NCBI GenBank assembly: GCA_018053185.1
Contig: JAGPLX010000017.1
Location: 1-49,056, forward strand
Origin: Syntrophobacteraceae bacterium
GTDB lineage: Bacteria; Desulfobacterota; Syntrophobacteria; Syntrophobacterales; Syntrophobacteraceae
Direction: 5' to 3'
DNA length: 49,056 bases
In this document: piece after piece, positions 1 through 9,256 of the stretch
Layout: each line of letters opens with the position of its first letter
Position numbering within the stretch: position 1 is the stretch's first letter
The notes under the pieces: generated by a model
Database searches by the model: none
Told to the model about the DNA's origin: nothing
What the model saw: only the letters and a program-made list of their open reading frames with translations
Position numbers and translations under genes: made by a program

Positions 1-40
1 CATGGTTTTGCAGGTCGGAGGAGTTTCGGAAGGTCTTTTC

Positions 41-1813
41 ATGAAAATTTATCGACGCCTACTGCTGCTGGTGGTGCCCTATTGGCGCCGGCTTGCCATG
101 GCCATGATCTGCATGGTGGGGGTTGCGGCATGTACTGCGGCTACGGCCTACTTGATCAAGCCCGTGCTGGACGACATCTTCGTCTTCAAGAAAATGGGAA
201 TGCTGAGGATTCTGCCCCTGGTGGTCCTCCTGCTCTTTATGGTCAAGGGAATCTGTGCGTGGGGAAACGCTTACTGGATGAGCTATGTGGGACAGCACAT
301 CATCGCTCGATTGCGCCAGGAACTCTACGACCACATACAGACCCTCTCCCTTTCCTTTTTCGACCGCATGCCCACGGGAGTACTCATGTCCCGGATCACC
401 AACGACGTGAGTCAGCTCCAGGACGCCGTTACCGATTCCATCACCGGATTGCTCAAGGACAGCTTCAGCATCCTCGGCCTGACCGTCGTGGTCTTCTACC
501 GGGACTGGAAGCTCGCCCTCCTCGCCATGGTGATTTTGCCTTTCGCTTTTTACCCCATCGTGAAGTTCGGGAGAGTGCTCCGGAAGATCAGCCGCAGAAG
601 CCAGCAGTCCATGGGCGAGATTTCGGTCATTCTCCACGAGACCATCAGTGGAAACCGCATTGTCAAAGCCTTCGGCATGGAGGAATACGAGAAAAAGCGT
701 TTCGGGGAAGCCAATCGACGGTTTCTGGGCTACGCCATGAGGTCGGCCGTGGTCAAGGCCATGTCTTCCCCCATCATGGAATTTCTCGGCGGGCTGGGCA
801 TTGTCTTCATCATCTGGTACGGAGGCTACAACGTCATTCAGGGAGTTTCGACGCCGGGAAACTTCTTTTCATTCCTGGCGGCCCTGCTGTTGCTCTATGA
901 ACCGGTCAAGCGGTTGAGCAAAATGAACAATGCCCTGCAGCAGGGTGTGGCGGCGGCCGTTCGGGTGTACGAGATCCTGGATACGGAACCCGAGATTCGA
1001 GATCGACCGGAGGCCACGACCCTCGGACCTATTTCCAGGGGAATTTCATTCCGGAACGTGTCTTTCCACTACGGGGAGCAACCCGTTCTTCGCGGGATCA
1101 ATCTCGAGATCGGTGTAGGGGAAGTGGTGGCCATCGTGGGAGTGAGCGGGGCCGGCAAAACCACCCTGGTGAACCTCATCCCCAGGTTTTACGACGTGAC
1201 GGAAGGAGCCATCCTCATCGACGGAACGGACATCCGCCAGGTCACCCTTGCATCCCTGCGGTCTCAGATCGGCATGGTGACCCAGCAGAGCATTCTTTTC
1301 AACGACACGGTTCGAAACAACATCGCCTACGGAGATGTTCGCAAAACGGAGGAGGAAATCTTTGCAGCGGCCAGGGCCGCCAACGCCTACGATTTCATCC
1401 TGAGACTGCCGGAAGGTTTCGATACCCTCATCGGGGAACAGGGAATGCGCCTCTCGGGAGGCGAACGACAACGCATCTGCATTGCCAGGGCACTGCTCAA
1501 GGATGCCCCCATTCTCATCCTGGATGAAGCCACATCGTCCCTGGACAGTGAATCGGAACTCGAGGTCCAGAGAGCCCTCGAAAACCTGATGGCAGGACGA
1601 ACGACCCTGGTCATCGCCCATCGGCTTTCCACGGTGAAGAACGCGGATCGAATCATCGCCCTGGTGGACGGACGCATCGTCGAAGAAGGGCGTCACGAGG
1701 AGCTGCTCCAGCGGGATTCCGAGTACCGGAGGCTCTACGAGCTTCAATTCTCTCAGTTCGAGGTGGATTCGTCGGCCTTGAGTTCGTCCGGGGGCCAAGG
1801 TCTGAGGGCATAG
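41..1813 (+). CDS. msbA: Lipid A export ABC transporter MsbA (permease-ATPase)
   Basis: Half-transporter that as a homodimer flips lipid A-core across the inner membrane using ATP. The first ~300 residues form a six-helix ABC exporter membrane domain. The ATPase domain follows, with Walker A GVSGAGKT at residues 367-374, signature LSGGE at 471-475, Walker B ILILDE at 491-496 and an AHRLS switch histidine. At 590 aa it has the usual MsbA length. An in-frame ATG also exists at position 2 near the window edge, but ATG 41 is preceded by GGAAGG at the right distance and begins with the short basic segment typical of the family. No terminator is visible before the tRNA gene 105 bp downstream. MsbA is preferred over generic multidrug half-transporters because of length and the close match of the ATPase core; the lipid substrate itself is inferred. 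Confidence 0.85.
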   Translation: MKIYRRLLLLVVPYWRRLAMAMICMVGVAACTAATAYLIKPVLDDIFVFKKMGMLRILPLVVLLLFMVKGICAWGNAYWMSYVGQHIIARLRQELYDHIQTLSLSFFDRMPTGVLMSRITNDVSQLQDAVTDSITGLLKDSFSILGLTVVVFYRDWKLALLAMVILPFAFYPIVKFGRVLRKISRRSQQSMGEISVILHETISGNRIVKAFGMEEYEKKRFGEANRRFLGYAMRSAVVKAMSSPIMEFLGGLGIVFIIWYGGYNVIQGVSTPGNFFSFLAALLLLYEPVKRLSKMNNALQQGVAAAVRVYEILDTEPEIRDRPEATTLGPISRGISFRNVSFHYGEQPVLRGINLEIGVGEVVAIVGVSGAGKTTLVNLIPRFYDVTEGAILIDGTDIRQVTLASLRSQIGMVTQQSILFNDTVRNNIAYGDVRKTEEEIFAAARAANAYDFILRLPEGFDTLIGEQGMRLSGGERQRICIARALLKDAPILILDEATSSLDSESELEVQRALENLMAGRTTLVIAHRLSTVKNADRIIALVDGRIVEEGRHEELLQRDSEYRRLYELQFSQFEVDSSALSSSGGQGLRA

Positions 1814-1868
1814 GGACGAGGCGACGGAACGGCTCGGTTCATGATGCCTTCCCTAGGGGAGATTGGGC

Positions 1869-1897
1869 TTGACTCCCCCGGGTCCATCGAGTACATA
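1869..1897 (+). promoter_or_regulatory. Putative sigma-70 promoter of tRNA-Gly
   Basis: TTGACT (1869-1874) and TACATA (1892-1897) are separated by 17 bp and lie 21 bp upstream of the tRNA 5' end. The -35 box matches 5 of 6 consensus bases, the -10 box only 3 of 6. Position and spacing support it; no experimental evidence. Confidence 0.45.
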
Positions 1898-1918
1898 TCA
1901 AGCGGTTGAAGCCACGCG

Positions 1919-1994
1919 GCGGGTGTAGCTCAGTTGGTAGAGCACAAGCTTCCCAAGCTTGGGGTCGCGGGTTCGAATCCCGTCGCCCGCTCCA
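1919..1994 (+). tRNA. tRNA-Gly (anticodon CCC)
   Basis: A complete cloverleaf with encoded CCA. The acceptor stem is GCGGGTG with CGCCCGC, the D arm GCTC/GAGC. The anticodon stem is CAAGC/GCTTG around loop TTCCCAA, giving anticodon CCC at 1952-1954, which reads GGG. The T arm is GCGGG/CCCGT around TTCGAAT. It differs from the common GCC isoacceptor mainly at the first anticodon base. It lies just upstream of rimP-nusA-infB, a place occupied by metY in enterobacteria. Confidence 0.96.
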
Positions 1995-2008
1995 GCTTCA
2001 AGAGTACT

Positions 2009-2036
2009 CCTTCTCGGCGAGAAGGCTTCCCTTTTT
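2009..2036 (+). terminator. Intrinsic terminator of tRNA-Gly
   Basis: CCTTCTC (2009-2015) pairs perfectly with GAGAAGG (2019-2025) across loop GGC, followed by a pyrimidine tract ending in five T (2032-2036). It begins 15 bp after the tRNA CCA end. Confidence 0.65.
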
Positions 2037-2156
2037 GAGGTGGCTGCAGGCTGAAGCAGCAGGCACACTTCGATTAGTGGATGACAAGACTTCTAGATTT
2101 CCGGCGTAGTGAAAACCTTAGGGTTTTGGTTTAGATTATTGTCGCTCCGCTAAGAG

Positions 2157-2188
2157 AAGTGGGTACGTTACCCACTTTTTTGTTTTTT
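2157..2188 (+). terminator. Strong intrinsic terminator in the rimP-nusA leader
   Basis: AAGTGGGTA (2157-2165) pairs with TACCCACTT (2169-2177) over the three-base loop CGT, giving nine perfect pairs. T6-G-T6 follows (2176-2188). It ends only 21 bp before the rimP start, so it must act on a transcript entering the rimP-nusA-infB operon. An A/T-rich inverted repeat, AAAACC/GGTTTT, lies just upstream at 2112-2127. A leader attenuator is a reasonable reading. Confidence 0.75.
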
Positions 2189-2209
2189 GCACGGGAGAAA
2201 CGTGCTGCA

Positions 2210-2698
2210 ATGGGGGGACCGGACGAAAAGACGGCAGGGCTGGCCCGGCGGATTGTTCAACTCGTGGAACCGGTGATTCAGTCTGAAGGGATGGAACTGG
2301 TGGAGCTGGAGTACCGGCGGGAGTCTCACGGGTGGGTCTTGCGCCTTTTCATCGACCAGGAAAAAGGTGTCGATGTCGAGGATTTAGCCAGGGTGAGCCA
2401 GGTGGTTGGGGATCTGCTCGATGTGACGGACCTCATCGTGAACCCCTACCATCTCGAGGTTTCATCCCCGGGGCTCGACCGTCCCCTGCGAAAGGTGGAA
2501 CATTTCGAGAGTCACCTGGGAAAGATCATCGAGGTGAGGGTCCTCACTCCCCTGGAGGGCAGGAAGAAATTCAAGGGCACCTTGCTCGAGGCGGCGGCCG
2601 AACACCTGCGATTGGACTGTGACGGCCGTGTTTACGAAATCCCTTTACGCCTGATGGATCGGGCTCGCCTGTGTTACTTCGAGTCGTGCGAACAGTGA
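2210..2698 (+). CDS. rimP: Ribosome maturation factor RimP
   Basis: RimP (YhbC family, 162 aa) assists maturation of the 30S subunit. The order is the expected one: an N-terminal alpha/beta domain (VQLVEPVIQSEGMELVELEY, with GWVLRLFID and the GVDVEDLARVSQ segment), then the signature PYHLEVSSPGLDRPL around residues 80-94, then a C-terminal Sm-like barrel (IEVRVLTPLEGRKKFKGTL). The frame is open further upstream, but those codons lie inside the terminator hairpin. ATG 2210 with GGGAG at 2193-2197 is the plausible start. First gene of the rimP-nusA-ylxR-infB operon; nusA follows after 75 bp. Confidence 0.93.
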   Translation: MGGPDEKTAGLARRIVQLVEPVIQSEGMELVELEYRRESHGWVLRLFIDQEKGVDVEDLARVSQVVGDLLDVTDLIVNPYHLEVSSPGLDRPLRKVEHFESHLGKIIEVRVLTPLEGRKKFKGTLLEAAAEHLRLDCDGRVYEIPLRLMDRARLCYFESCEQ

Positions 2699-2773
2699 CG
2701 GGAGCGACGTGTTGACGTGTTACGGATGTCGGATCCAAGGGTCAACGGCAGAAATGGTGAGGAGATCAGGACT

Positions 2774-4078
2774 ATGACAGGGGAGCTCAAGCGGTTGATT
2801 GATCAAGTCAGCCGCGAAAAGGGAATCGACCGCCAAACCTTGATCCATACTCTCGAGGAGGCCATCAAGTCGGCCATCAAGAAGAGGCACGGGAGCAAGC
2901 TGGACCTCGATGTCACCTTCAACGAGGAATTCGGTGAAATCGAGGCTTTCCTTTTCAAGGAGGTGGTGGAAGAGGTGACCGATCCGGAGAAACAGGTCTC
3001 CCTCGAGGAAGCTCTTCGCCTGGATCCCGAAAGCGAGCTCGGTGACGAACTGGGGATTCGCATGGACACGGTGGCTTTGGGCCGCATTGCCGCCCAATCC
3101 GCCAAGCAGGTCATCATCCAGAAAATGAAAGATGCGGAACGAGAGGTTGTCTTCGAGGAATACAAGAACCGCAAGGGCGAGATCGTAAACGGGATCGTCC
3201 AGCGGGTGGAGAAAGGCGGCATCATCGTCAATCTGGGCCAGGCCGAGGCATTGCTCCCACCCAAGGAGCAGATACCCAAGGAGATTTACCGCCAGGGAGA
3301 TCGAATCCGTTCCTATGTGCTCGATGTAAGAAAGATCAGCAAGGGGCCGCAGATCATCCTCAGCCGGACACATCCTCACTTTGTGATCCAGTTGTTTCAT
3401 GCCGAGGTCCCCGAAATCGCCGAAGGGATTGTCAGCATCATCAGTGCCGCCAGGGAACCGGGATCGAGAGCAAAGATCGCCGTGGTCTCACGCGATCCCG
3501 ACGTGGATCCCGTAGGTGCGTGCGTGGGAGTGAAGGGCACGCGAGTGCAGAATGTCGTCCAGGAACTTCGCGGAGAAAAGATCGACATCGTGCCCTGGAA
3601 CATGGACCCGGCCAAGTTCGTGGTGAACGCCCTCGCCCCGGCGATCATCTCCAAGGTCATCATCGACCAGGCAAACAGGAACATGGAGGTCATCGTACCG
3701 GACGACCAGCTTTCCCTGGCCATTGGTCGCAGGGGCCAGAACGTGAGGCTGGCTTCCAGGCTCACCAACTGGCACATCGACGTGAAGAGCGAGAGCCGAT
3801 ATGAGCGCCAGAAGCAAGCCGGCTACCAGACCCTGCTTGAAATTGAAGGTGTGACCGAAGAAATCGCCGACCGATTGTACGAGGCCGGGATTACCTCCAT
3901 CGAAGAATTCGTGGAAGCCGGTCTCACGGAACTGGAGGACCTGAGCCGCCTGCCCCGGTCCGAGCTGGAAGGAATGCAGAGCGAGGCCGCCAAGAAGATT
4001 CTCGAGTGGAAGAACGCCGAGGCACGGTCCTCGGAAGCGGTTCCTTCTTCCGGGCAGGAGGAAGAACTTGCCGACTAG
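2774..4078 (+). CDS. nusA: Transcription termination/antitermination protein NusA
   Basis: NusA binds RNA polymerase and nascent RNA to modulate pausing, termination and antitermination. The 434-aa protein starts with the NusA N-terminal domain (residues 1 to about 125), then an S1 domain (GEIVNGIVQRVEKGGIIVNLG), then two KH domains including VGACVGVKGTRVQNV and SLAIGRRGQNVRLASRL. A helix-hairpin-helix-like tail (IEGVTEEIADRLYEAGITSIEEFVEAG) closes the protein. In-frame GTG and ATG codons lie further upstream, but ATG 2774 has GAGGAG at 2759-2764 and gives the standard N terminus MTGELKRLID. It is shorter than E. coli NusA (495 aa), lacking one of the two acidic repeats. NusA commonly feeds back on its own operon, relevant to the leader terminator at 2157-2188. 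Confidence 0.96.
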   Translation: MTGELKRLIDQVSREKGIDRQTLIHTLEEAIKSAIKKRHGSKLDLDVTFNEEFGEIEAFLFKEVVEEVTDPEKQVSLEEALRLDPESELGDELGIRMDTVALGRIAAQSAKQVIIQKMKDAEREVVFEEYKNRKGEIVNGIVQRVEKGGIIVNLGQAEALLPPKEQIPKEIYRQGDRIRSYVLDVRKISKGPQIILSRTHPHFVIQLFHAEVPEIAEGIVSIISAAREPGSRAKIAVVSRDPDVDPVGACVGVKGTRVQNVVQELRGEKIDIVPWNMDPAKFVVNALAPAIISKVIIDQANRNMEVIVPDDQLSLAIGRRGQNVRLASRLTNWHIDVKSESRYERQKQAGYQTLLEIEGVTEEIADRLYEAGITSIEEFVEAGLTELEDLSRLPRSELEGMQSEAAKKILEWKNAEARSSEAVPSSGQEEELAD

Positions 4079-4087
4079 GAGAGCGTG

Positions 4088-4537
4088 ATGCCCGAGCCGA
4101 ATCCGGGGGTCGAGGAACTACCGGGACGGACCCATGTCCCTATCCGTACCTGCGTGGTGTGCCGTGCCAAGAGAGGGAAACATGAGCTGGTGAGACTGGC
4201 TCTGGACTGTCATGGATTCATCCGGGTGGACGACCGCCGGAGACTCGACGGACGCGGAGCTTATGTCTGTACCGGATGCCGCCCGGCACTGCGCTTTGAC
4301 CAACGCCTCCGACGTGCATTTCGCTTCGAGGCGAAAGGATTGGCCGGCGATACCGTCACCAACTCGGAAGATGACTCGGACTTAGATTCAGCAAAACCGG
4401 CTGACGACATACCCTGGGGGTTCCGAAGGCTTCGGACCCCGGCTGAACCCCACTCCGCACCTGGCGGTGAGGATGATGCAGCCGGAAGGGATGTGGCCAT
4501 TCGTTCAGCAAGGGGGAAGGTTTCATGGGGCGTATGA
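4088..4537 (+). CDS. ylxR: YlxR family RNA-binding protein (DUF448)
   Basis: The first ~85 residues are a clear YlxR domain: [11 protein letters not shown], then [18 protein letters not shown] and a run of basic residues. The family binds RNA and in Bacillus has been linked to RNase P modulation. The remaining ~60 residues (from about 90) are acidic, Pro- and Ser-rich and look disordered; they extend the protein to 149 aa beyond the usual ~90-100. ATG 4088 is preferred over GTG 4085 because AGGAG at 4078-4082 leaves a better spacing. The last 13 bases overlap the infB start, a sign of translational coupling. Its position between nusA and infB is conserved across bacteria. Confidence 0.9.
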   Translation: MPEPNPGVEELPGRTHVPIRTCVVCRAKRGKHELVRLALDCHGFIRVDDRRRLDGRGAYVCTGCRPALRFDQRLRRAFRFEAKGLAGDTVTNSEDDSDLDSAKPADDIPWGFRRLRTPAEPHSAPGGEDDAAGRDVAIRSARGKVSWGV

Positions 4538-7407
4538 GGGTGCATGAACTTGCAAAAGAACTCAATATGAACAACAAAGACCTGATCGACCGGATACTGA
4601 AGCTGGGGATCGTTGTGAAGAACCACATGAGCACTCTGACCGATTCCGCGGTATCGAAAATTCGCCAGCAGTTCACCGAAACCCGGGCAGAAACCGTCGA
4701 ACAGAAGCGCATCGGAAGAGCGGTCATCCGCCGGCGCAAAAAGACGACCGTCGAGGAGGAACCGGCTGCCTCCGAGAGTCTTGGGGAAGAGGCTCCCCAG
4801 GAGGGCATCGAGGTTGCGGAGGCCGTCGCCCCTGCGTCCCTCCCCGAGGCGGTACCGACCTTGGAACCCGAAGTCGCCGTGGAGGTGAAAGTTACAGTCG
4901 AACCCATCCCCGGGTCCGAGGCGGTGTCGGCGGCGGTCGGTGCAGAAGTTCCCGGCGCCCCCGTTTCAGAGGGACCGGCTTTACCCCCGGCGGTGGAGCC
5001 GGCGCCCCCGGAGGTCGAGGTTGCGAAGGCTGTACCTGTAACAGCCGAAGAGGTGGAGGTCTCCATCGAGGTATCGTCGGCAGGGGAGACCCCGGAGACC
5101 ATCCTGCCGGAAACGGTCCCCGTCGATCTGGAACTTGCCTCCCCTGCTGCTGCCGCGCCTGCCGTGTCTCCGGTCGTCCCCCAACCGGATCTCGAGGCCG
5201 GGGGAGCGGTCGTCCTGGAAGGCGAGGAGGAAGAGGGGGCCGAGGCCAAGCCGAAGAAGGCCAAAAAAAGACGGCGAAAAAAGGTCCGTAAGGACGAGCC
5301 GGCCCGGATCATCAGATTGCCGGAGGCCGTTCCCGACGAACCCGAAGATGAGGTGGAATTGCTCCCCATTGTGTCGCGCCTTCATGTGAAGACTGAAGAT
5401 CTGGAGGTAAAGGAGGTTCCGCGCAAGAAACGCGCTCGACCGGAAGAGGCGGACAAGGTAGCCGGGGACCTTCGACGGAAGCCCGGACCTCGGAAGGAAG
5501 TGATCGAACGCGAGGATCTTTACACCAAGAAGGAGTTGGCAGCCCAGGCAGACCGCGGGCGTTTCAAGGACAAAGGCAGGATCTCGAGGGAACCCGCCGG
5601 CATCGAGGCGGCAACCATAAAACCCATCAGGAGGCGCATCCGGGTGGATGAAGCCATCACCATTGCAAGTCTCGCCAAGCAGATGGGGGTGAAGGCCGCC
5701 GAGCTCATCAAGAAACTCCTTCTCCTCGGCCAGCCCGCGAATATCAACCAGGCATTGGACTACGAGACGGCTGCCCTGCTCGCCTCGGAATTCGATGCCG
5801 AAGTGGAGAAAGTCGGCTTCGAGGAGCAAGACATTCTCCAGATGAAGGAAGACAAGCCCGAGGAGCTTCTGCTCCGTCCTCCCGTGGTGACGGTCATGGG
5901 ACACGTCGATCACGGCAAGACCTCGCTTCTGGATGCCATTCGCCACACGGATGTCATTGCCGAGGAAGCGGGAGGTATCACCCAGCACATCGGCGCCTAC
6001 TACGTCAAGCTGGATCACGGCGAGGTAGTCTTTCTGGACACGCCCGGTCATGAAGCTTTCACGGCCATGCGGGCCCGTGGAGCCAAGGTCACGGACCTGG
6101 TCATCCTGGTGGTGGCGGCCGACGACGGGGTCATGCGGCAGACCGTCGAGGCCATTCATCACGCCAAGGCGGCGAGCGTTCCCATCATTGTAGCCATCAA
6201 CAAGGTGGACAAGCCCAATGCCAATGTCGAGCGGGTCAAACGGGAACTGGCCGATCACGGTCTCCTGGCCGAGGAATGGGGCGGAGACGTGACCATGGTC
6301 GAGATTTCCGCCAAGAAGCGCACCGGGATCGAAGAACTCCTGGAAATGGTCCTGCTCCAGGCTGAAATCATGGAACTCAAAGCCAATCCCAACAAACCGG
6401 CCCGGGGCTGGGTCATCGAGGCCAAGCTGGACAAGGGTCGCGGACCCGTGGCCACCATTTTGATTCAGGAAGGTACCCTTCGGGCAGGGGATGTGTATGT
6501 GTGCGGGACCCATTCCGGGCGTGTCCGCAACATGTTCAACGATCGAGGAGTACGTATCGAAGAGGCGGGTCCCTCGGTTCCTGTCGAGGTTCTGGGCTTC
6601 TCCGGGGTTCCCAATGCCGGAGACGATTTCGTCGTGTTGCCGGACGAAAGGCAGGCGAAACTGGTGGCCGAGCACCGGCTGCTCAAGGCGCGGGAGCGAG
6701 AGCTTTCCCGCACGACCAAGGTGACTCTCGAAAGTCTCTTCGACCAGATCCAGGAAGGAGAGATCAAGGAACTCAACCTGGTAGTCAAGACCGATGTCCA
6801 GGGATCGCTCGAGGCCATCAGCGATTCGCTCACCAAGCTTTCGACCCCCTCCGTGAAGGTCAATCTCATCCACAACGCCACTGGAGCCATCACGGAAAGC
6901 GACATCATGTTGGCCTCGGCGTCCAACGCCATCATCATCGGCTTCAACGTGCGCGCGGAAACGAAGGTGCAGGAGCTGGCCGAGCAGGAACGGGTGGATG
7001 TCCGTTACTACGATGTCATCTACCAGCTTTTGAACGACGTCAAAGATGCCATGGTAGGGATGCTCGAACCCGTTTACGAGGAGAGTGTTCTGGGGAGGGC
7101 CGAGGTGCGGCAGACCTTTCATGTTCCGAGGTTCGGCACCGTTGCCGGTTCCTATGTCCTGGACGGACGGGTGGAACGAGGGGCCCGTGTCCGGTTGCTG
7201 CGGGACCAGGTGGTCGTCTATGACGGAAAGATCGCCTCCTTGAGACGATTCAAGGACGATGTGAAGGAAGTGAAAACAGGTTTCGAGTGCGGGATCGGCC
7301 TCGAGAACTTCAACGACATCAAAGTCAATGACGTGCTGGAATTCTACGAATTACACGAGGTCAAGCCCACGCTCGATGTGGAACCGGAAAAACGCTCCGG
7401 GGCCTAG
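4525..7407 (+). CDS. infB: Translation initiation factor IF-2
   Basis: IF-2 is the GTPase that places fMet-tRNA on the 30S subunit and promotes 70S joining. The 960-aa protein starts with an IF2_N module ([10 protein letters not shown], about residues 4-55). A long acidic Ala/Val/Pro/Glu linker with basic KKRRRKK patches follows, then a second IF2_N module near 373-425. The GTPase domain shows G1 GHVDHGKT at 459-466, G3 DTPGHE at 505-510 and G4 NKVD at 559-562. Domains II to IV follow, including the C-terminal fMet-tRNA-binding barrel. ATG 4525 directly follows a purine-rich AGGGGGAAGG (4511-4520); ATG 4534, overlapping the ylxR stop as ATGA, is an alternative. Length is at the long end for bacteria, as usual for Desulfobacterota. 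Confidence 0.97.
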   Translation: MGRMRVHELAKELNMNNKDLIDRILKLGIVVKNHMSTLTDSAVSKIRQQFTETRAETVEQKRIGRAVIRRRKKTTVEEEPAASESLGEEAPQEGIEVAEAVAPASLPEAVPTLEPEVAVEVKVTVEPIPGSEAVSAAVGAEVPGAPVSEGPALPPAVEPAPPEVEVAKAVPVTAEEVEVSIEVSSAGETPETILPETVPVDLELASPAAAAPAVSPVVPQPDLEAGGAVVLEGEEEEGAEAKPKKAKKRRRKKVRKDEPARIIRLPEAVPDEPEDEVELLPIVSRLHVKTEDLEVKEVPRKKRARPEEADKVAGDLRRKPGPRKEVIEREDLYTKKELAAQADRGRFKDKGRISREPAGIEAATIKPIRRRIRVDEAITIASLAKQMGVKAAELIKKLLLLGQPANINQALDYETAALLASEFDAEVEKVGFEEQDILQMKEDKPEELLLRPPVVTVMGHVDHGKTSLLDAIRHTDVIAEEAGGITQHIGAYYVKLDHGEVVFLDTPGHEAFTAMRARGAKVTDLVILVVAADDGVMRQTVEAIHHAKAASVPIIVAINKVDKPNANVERVKRELADHGLLAEEWGGDVTMVEISAKKRTGIEELLEMVLLQAEIMELKANPNKPARGWVIEAKLDKGRGPVATILIQEGTLRAGDVYVCGTHSGRVRNMFNDRGVRIEEAGPSVPVEVLGFSGVPNAGDDFVVLPDERQAKLVAEHRLLKARERELSRTTKVTLESLFDQIQEGEIKELNLVVKTDVQGSLEAISDSLTKLSTPSVKVNLIHNATGAITESDIMLASASNAIIIGFNVRAETKVQELAEQERVDVRYYDVIYQLLNDVKDAMVGMLEPVYEESVLGRAEVRQTFHVPRFGTVAGSYVLDGRVERGARVRLLRDQVVVYDGKIASLRRFKDDVKEVKTGFECGIGLENFNDIKVNDVLEFYELHEVKPTLDVEPEKRSGA

Positions 7408-7545
7408 AACGAGCCTTATGGCATCCAGGATGGCGGATTTCCGGCGGGGATTTTTATGCAGCCGAGGCTGGGTGCCGGATCACGTCGGGTAGTGGATGTT
7501 TGGGCGGGGATCCCTTTGGAGAAAACAGCCGAGGACTCGAAACCC

Positions 7546-7839
7546 ATGATCGTTGGTCTCGCGAGGATCACTTTCAGGCTTCAGGGGAATCAATCCCTCA
7601 AGGAGAAGAGGAGGGTCGTCAAGAGCCTGATCGAGAAAAGCCGACACCGATTTCAAGTGTCTGTGGCCGAGGTGGCGGACCAAGATGTGCATCAGAGGGT
7701 GACCATCGGTGTCTCGGTGGTGGGCAGCGACGGGCGGGTGTTGAACTCCCTGCTGGACCGAATCGTTGCCTACATGGAATCCATGGGGCTGGCGGAACTG
7801 GTGGAACATGAACTCGAACTGATTTCCCTCGGGGACTGA
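7546..7839 (+). CDS. DUF503 (YlxP) family protein
   Basis: A 97-aa protein matching the DUF503 family, small alpha/beta proteins encoded between infB and rbfA in many bacteria. The diagnostic segments are MIVGLARITFRL, QSLKEKRRVVKSLIEK, FQVSVAEVADQD and the C-terminal LVEHELELISL. Biochemical function is not established. The frame is open for 30 codons upstream, but ATG 7546 has GAGGA ten bases before it and gives the family N terminus. 138 bp separate it from infB, a larger gap than elsewhere in this operon, with no hairpin I can identify there. rbfA follows after 40 bp. Confidence 0.85.
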   Translation: MIVGLARITFRLQGNQSLKEKRRVVKSLIEKSRHRFQVSVAEVADQDVHQRVTIGVSVVGSDGRVLNSLLDRIVAYMESMGLAELVEHELELISLGD

Positions 7840-7879
7840 CGCCATTCCGCCGTGCAGGACGCAAGCCCCGGAGACGTGG

Positions 7880-8242
7880 ATGTTTGGGATGGAATTCAAA
7901 CGTGCGGATCGGGTCGCCGATCTTGTCCAACAGGTAATCGCCGATCTTCTGTTGCGCCGGGTGAAAGACCCCAGGGTTTCCCGGGTGACCGTGACGGGAG
8001 TCAAGGTAAGCTCGGACCTGCAGCATGCCCGGGTCTACTATTGCGTTATGAGCAGCACTTCGACCATCGACAGGACGGAGGTGAGCGTCGGTCTGAATAA
8101 GGCGAGGGGATTTATTCGCCAGGAGTTGGCCAAGCGGCTGCACACACGGGTCACGCCTCAGCTCACATTCGAGTACGACACTTCTTTCGATTACGGCGAC
8201 CGGATCGAACGACTGATCAAAGAGTTACACAAGGATGAATGA
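7880..8242 (+). CDS. rbfA: 30S ribosome-binding factor RbfA
   Basis: RbfA (120 aa) binds free 30S subunits and helps 16S rRNA 5'-end processing and cold adaptation. It has the type II KH-like fold sequence: RADRVADLVQQVIADLLLRRVKDPRV, SRVTVTGVKVSSDLQHARVYY, a GLNKARGFIRQELAKRL helix, and TPQLTFEYDTSFDYGDRIERLI at the end. ATG 7880 has GGAG at 7870-7873; ATG 7889 is a second option three codons in. The stop overlaps the next gene by 8 bp, so rbfA and nrnA are translationally coupled. Confidence 0.94.
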   Translation: MFGMEFKRADRVADLVQQVIADLLLRRVKDPRVSRVTVTGVKVSSDLQHARVYYCVMSSTSTIDRTEVSVGLNKARGFIRQELAKRLHTRVTPQLTFEYDTSFDYGDRIERLIKELHKDE

Positions 8243-9230
8243 GCCTCCGGAAACTGAAATCCAGAGAATCGTCGACCTGATTCGTCGGCATCGCAGCTTT
8301 CTCGTCACCACTCATGTCCGCCCGGACGGAGATGCCGTCGGATCGCTTCTTGCCCTCGTTTTCATGCTTCGACGACTACGGAAGAAAGCGGACGCTCATT
8401 GTCAGGACCCACCGCCGGCCTGCTACGAGTTCCTTCCTGGAATCGAGACCATTTCGACGGTACCTCCCCGAGTCTCGGATCACGAAGTGGTCATCCTCGT
8501 AGACTGCGGCGAGCCGGACCGAGTGGGAACCGCCCTGGTGGAGTCGGTCCGCTCCATTCCCCTCAGCATCAATATCGACCATCATGTACCCCATGACCCT
8601 CCCTTCGGCACGGTCTCGTGGGTAAAGCCGAGTGCCGGCAGTACCTGCGAGATGCTCTACGATCTGTCCTTGGCCCTGCCTCTTCCCCTGGATTCGGAAA
8701 TCGCGACCCAACTCTACACAGGGCTGCTGACCGATACGGGTTCCTTTCGGTTCTCCAACACCACCCAGCGAGTCCTGGAAGTGGCTACGGTGCTGGTGGG
8801 CGCAGGGGCCGACCCGGCGCGCATCGCCCAGGAGATCTATGATTCGACCAGCCCCCGGGGGCTGAAGCTGCTGGCACGGGCCCTGTCCTCTGCGGTTTTC
8901 CTGGCCGAGGACCGTGTGGCCGCCATGGTAATCACTCAGAAGATGTTCGAGGAGACTGGTACATCCCCCGAGGACAGTGAAGGGTTCATCAACCACCTTC
9001 GTTCGGTGAAGACCGTGAACCTGGCCATGTTGTTTCGCCAGGAGAGGGACGGCATGGTTCATGTGAGCATGCGTTCCAAGGGACTGGTGGATGTTGCGGC
9101 CCTGGCTCGACGCCATGGGGGCGGAGGGCACCGGCATGCAGCGGCCTTCCGAGTGGCGGGAGGCCTTGATCGAGTGTGGGAGGAGTGTACCGCCGAGGCG
9201 TTGGAATACTTGCGCCGGGTCGAGCAATAA
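8235..9230 (+). CDS. nrnA: DHH/DHHA1 phosphoesterase, NrnA-type oligoribonuclease/pAp phosphatase
   Basis: The 331-aa protein carries the DHH metal site: VRPDGDAVGS at about 28-37, LVDCGEPD at 88-95 and IDHH at 114-117. A TGLLTDTGSF segment follows. The C-terminal DHHA1 substrate domain ends in RRHGGGGHRHAAAF. This architecture and length fit NrnA, which degrades short oligoribonucleotides to mononucleotides and dephosphorylates pAp. Its place between rbfA and truB, among RNA-processing genes, agrees. The start overlaps the rbfA end by 8 bp. Other DHH phosphodiesterases such as c-di-AMP hydrolases differ in having extra membrane or GGDEF parts, absent here. Confidence 0.9.
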   Translation: MNEPPETEIQRIVDLIRRHRSFLVTTHVRPDGDAVGSLLALVFMLRRLRKKADAHCQDPPPACYEFLPGIETISTVPPRVSDHEVVILVDCGEPDRVGTALVESVRSIPLSINIDHHVPHDPPFGTVSWVKPSAGSTCEMLYDLSLALPLPLDSEIATQLYTGLLTDTGSFRFSNTTQRVLEVATVLVGAGADPARIAQEIYDSTSPRGLKLLARALSSAVFLAEDRVAAMVITQKMFEETGTSPEDSEGFINHLRSVKTVNLAMLFRQERDGMVHVSMRSKGLVDVAALARRHGGGGHRHAAAFRVAGGLDRVWEECTAEALEYLRRVEQ

Positions 9231-9256
9231 ACCGTCGCGACCGTGGTGGGAAGTCT

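Noticed and set aside
1906-2109. A 67-codon open frame starting ahead of tRNA-Gly
   Set aside because: It reads straight through the tRNA and its terminator and has no ribosome-binding site.
4981-7122. A 713-codon open frame on the minus strand
   Set aside because: It is antisense to infB and its residues (His/Gly/Asp/Leu-rich, no motifs) are the typical shadow of a GC-rich gene in the opposite frame.
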